Part shown: positions 5,375 to 6,579 of the stretch, one piece after another
Position numbering within the stretch: the first letter of the stretch is position 1
How the letters are laid out: the number at the start of each line of letters is the position of its first letter
Assembly: GCA_003162255.1 (NCBI GenBank)
Contig: PMMJ01000435.1
Location: forward strand, 5,414-11,992
Direction of reading: 5' to 3'
Length of the DNA stretch: 6,579 nucleotides
From: Acidobacteriaceae bacterium
Lineage (GTDB): Bacteria > Acidobacteriota > Terriglobia > Terriglobales > Acidobacteriaceae
Notes under the pieces: model-generated
What the model was told of the DNA's origin: nothing
Database searches by the model: none
What the model saw: only the letters and a program-made list of their open reading frames with translations
Made by a program: the position numbers and the translations under genes

Positions 5375-6455
5375 GGCTCGCACAGCGGTAAAGAAGTTGC
5401 ACACGTATCGGCCTCCTTTGGCCGGCCGGACCGGATTGCGCCTCGATTTCAACGAGAGCACGGTGGGTTGTTCGCCGCGCGTGCTGGCCCGTTTGCGCTC
5501 GCTCGATTCCGAACTCCTGGCGCGCTATCCCGAGCGCGAACCGGTGGAAAAAGAGGTCGCCGGTTTTCTCGGACTCGAACCGGCACAGGTCCTGCTCACG
5601 AACGGCGTGGACGAAGCGATTCATCTGCTTTGTTCCACCTATCTCGATCCCGGAGACGAAGCGCTCATCGTCGTGCCCACCTTCGCCATGTACGCGGTAT
5701 TTGCGCAGGCTGAAGGCGCGCGCGTTGTCGAAGTGCTTGCCGGTGACAACTTCACATTTCCGGAAAGGGACCTGCTCGAGCAACTCAGCGGACGTACCCG
5801 CCTGATCGCCGTGGCGAATCCGAACAATCCAACTGGAGCCGCGGTTGCAGGCGATGTCCTGATTCGGATTGCGCAAGCTGCGCCGCAAGCTGCCGTGCTC
5901 GTCGATGAAGCGTATTTCGAATTCCACGGAGAAACGCTGATTAAGCAGACTCGGCAGATCGAAAATCTCTTTGTAGCGCGGACTTTCTCCAAGGCCTACG
6001 GCCTCGCCGGTTTGCGAATTGGCATTCTTGCGGGAGACGCTCGGCAGCTGGCGATGGTCCGCCGCGTTGCCTCGCCTTACAACGTCAACGCGGCTGCCCT
6101 CGCAGTCTTGCCCGAGGCTCTGCGAGATCAGGAGTACGTCGGCCGCTATGTCGCGCAAGTACTCAGCAACCGCGACAGATTGCAGCACGAGCTTGGCAAT
6201 CTCGGTTTGCATTACTGGTCGAGCCACGCCAACTTTGTGCTCGCGCGCATTGGCTCAGCGCACGCGGAGTTCGTGCAAGCCCTGCGTGATCGCGGAATTC
6301 TGGTGCGTGACCGGCACCCCGATCCAGGCTGCGAAGGTTGCGTCCGCCTGACCGTGGGAGCAGACGAACACACCGAGACTCTCATCGCTGCTCTGCGGGA
6401 CGTGGCCGAGCAGTTGGGATTGCGGGCTAGACCGCAGAGTGAGGTGCGAGCATGA
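5367..6455 (+). CDS. hisC: Histidinol-phosphate aminotransferase
   Basis: This 362-residue PLP enzyme converts imidazole-acetol phosphate and glutamate to histidinol phosphate and 2-oxoglutarate. It is a fold-type I aminotransferase: FNES (28-31), NGVDEAIHLL (79-88), NPNNPTG (151-157), DEAYFEF (180-186), the PLP-binding lysine K209 in RTFSKAYGLAGLRIG with R217, and a C-terminal substrate-binding arginine R327 in VRLTVG. The length is normal. The ATG overlaps the end of hisD by 8 bases (ATGCTTGA) and is preceded by GAGGTG (5356-5361) with 5 bases of spacing. Position between hisD and hisB supports the histidine role over other aminotransferases of the same family. Confidence 0.95.
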   Translation: MLEARTAVKKLHTYRPPLAGRTGLRLDFNESTVGCSPRVLARLRSLDSELLARYPEREPVEKEVAGFLGLEPAQVLLTNGVDEAIHLLCSTYLDPGDEALIVVPTFAMYAVFAQAEGARVVEVLAGDNFTFPERDLLEQLSGRTRLIAVANPNNPTGAAVAGDVLIRIAQAAPQAAVLVDEAYFEFHGETLIKQTRQIENLFVARTFSKAYGLAGLRIGILAGDARQLAMVRRVASPYNVNAAALAVLPEALRDQEYVGRYVAQVLSNRDRLQHELGNLGLHYWSSHANFVLARIGSAHAEFVQALRDRGILVRDRHPDPGCEGCVRLTVGADEHTETLIAALRDVAEQLGLRARPQSEVRA

Positions 6456-6579
6456 GGAAAGCCAAGCTGCATCGCAAGACTGCCGAAACGGAAATTCAAA
6501 TTGCCCTCACCATCGAGGGCCGGGGAAAGTACGAAGTCTCCACGGGAATCCGTTTTCTCGATCACATGCTGGAGCTGTT
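6452..6579 (+). CDS. hisB: Imidazoleglycerol-phosphate dehydratase, N-terminal part (cut by window edge)
   Basis: Only the first 42 codons are in the window. They show the family's N-terminal pattern: HRKTAETEIQ, a GRGKYEVSTG turn, and the manganese-binding FLDHMLE segment (35-41). The enzyme dehydrates imidazoleglycerol phosphate to imidazole-acetol phosphate, the substrate of HisC. The protein starts directly with the dehydratase domain, so it lacks the N-terminal HAD phosphatase domain of the bifunctional enterobacterial HisB, and histidinol-phosphate phosphatase must come from another gene. The ATG overlaps the hisC stop as ATGA. It has GAGGTG (6441-6446) at the same 5-base spacing as hisC, in an identical 10-base context GAGTGAGGTG. 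Confidence 0.93.
   Translation, partial: MRKAKLHRKTAETEIQIALTIEGRGKYEVSTGIRFLDHMLEL

Noticed and set aside
5304..6227. A long open frame (307 codons) antisense to hisC
   Set aside because: It lies opposite a complete HisC with all family motifs; long antisense frames are common in GC-rich genes, and the translation shows no recognisable domain.

Overview
The window carries the 5' part of a histidine biosynthesis operon on the + strand (hisI-hisG-hisD-hisC-hisB, with hisB cut by the right edge). Two unrelated genes lie on the - strand: a purple-acid-phosphatase-like metallophosphoesterase, and a MerR-type helix-turn-helix protein with tetratricopeptide repeats that is cut by the left edge. 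The DNA is GC-rich. The tight his gene order and the MerR-HTH/TPR architecture suggest a soil bacterium of the Acidobacteriota (Terriglobia-like). This placement is an inference from gene content; no phylogenetic marker is present.

Left part (1-2308, - strand): the phosphoesterase is transcribed leftwards toward the MerR/TPR gene. A 250-base gap separates them, and it contains a good candidate promoter for the MerR/TPR gene. The phosphoesterase has a strong Shine-Dalgarno sequence and a perfect 15-base palindrome just upstream of it.

Middle (2309-2793): this is the divergent control region. Its left part shows little. Its right part is the most striking element of the window: a complete, textbook-style histidine attenuator. 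A TTGACA promoter is followed almost at once by a 23-codon leader peptide in which seven of eight consecutive codons are histidine, six of them uninterrupted. Three mutually exclusive RNA helices can then be drawn by hand: protector 1:2, antiterminator 2:3 and terminator 3:4. The terminator has a perfect 11-bp stem and a T-rich tail. The predicted transcription start lies only a few bases before the leader ATG, so the leader peptide may be translated from a nearly leaderless mRNA.

Right part (2794-6579): each his gene overlaps the next by 4 to 8 bases and has its own Shine-Dalgarno sequence, so translation is probably coupled. HisG (first step) is the long form with its own regulatory domain. 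HisI (third step) is the stand-alone cyclohydrolase without a HisE domain. HisC and HisD carry out the transamination and the final two oxidations. HisB begins directly with the dehydratase domain. HisE, HisA, HisH, HisF and a histidinol-phosphate phosphatase are not in the window.
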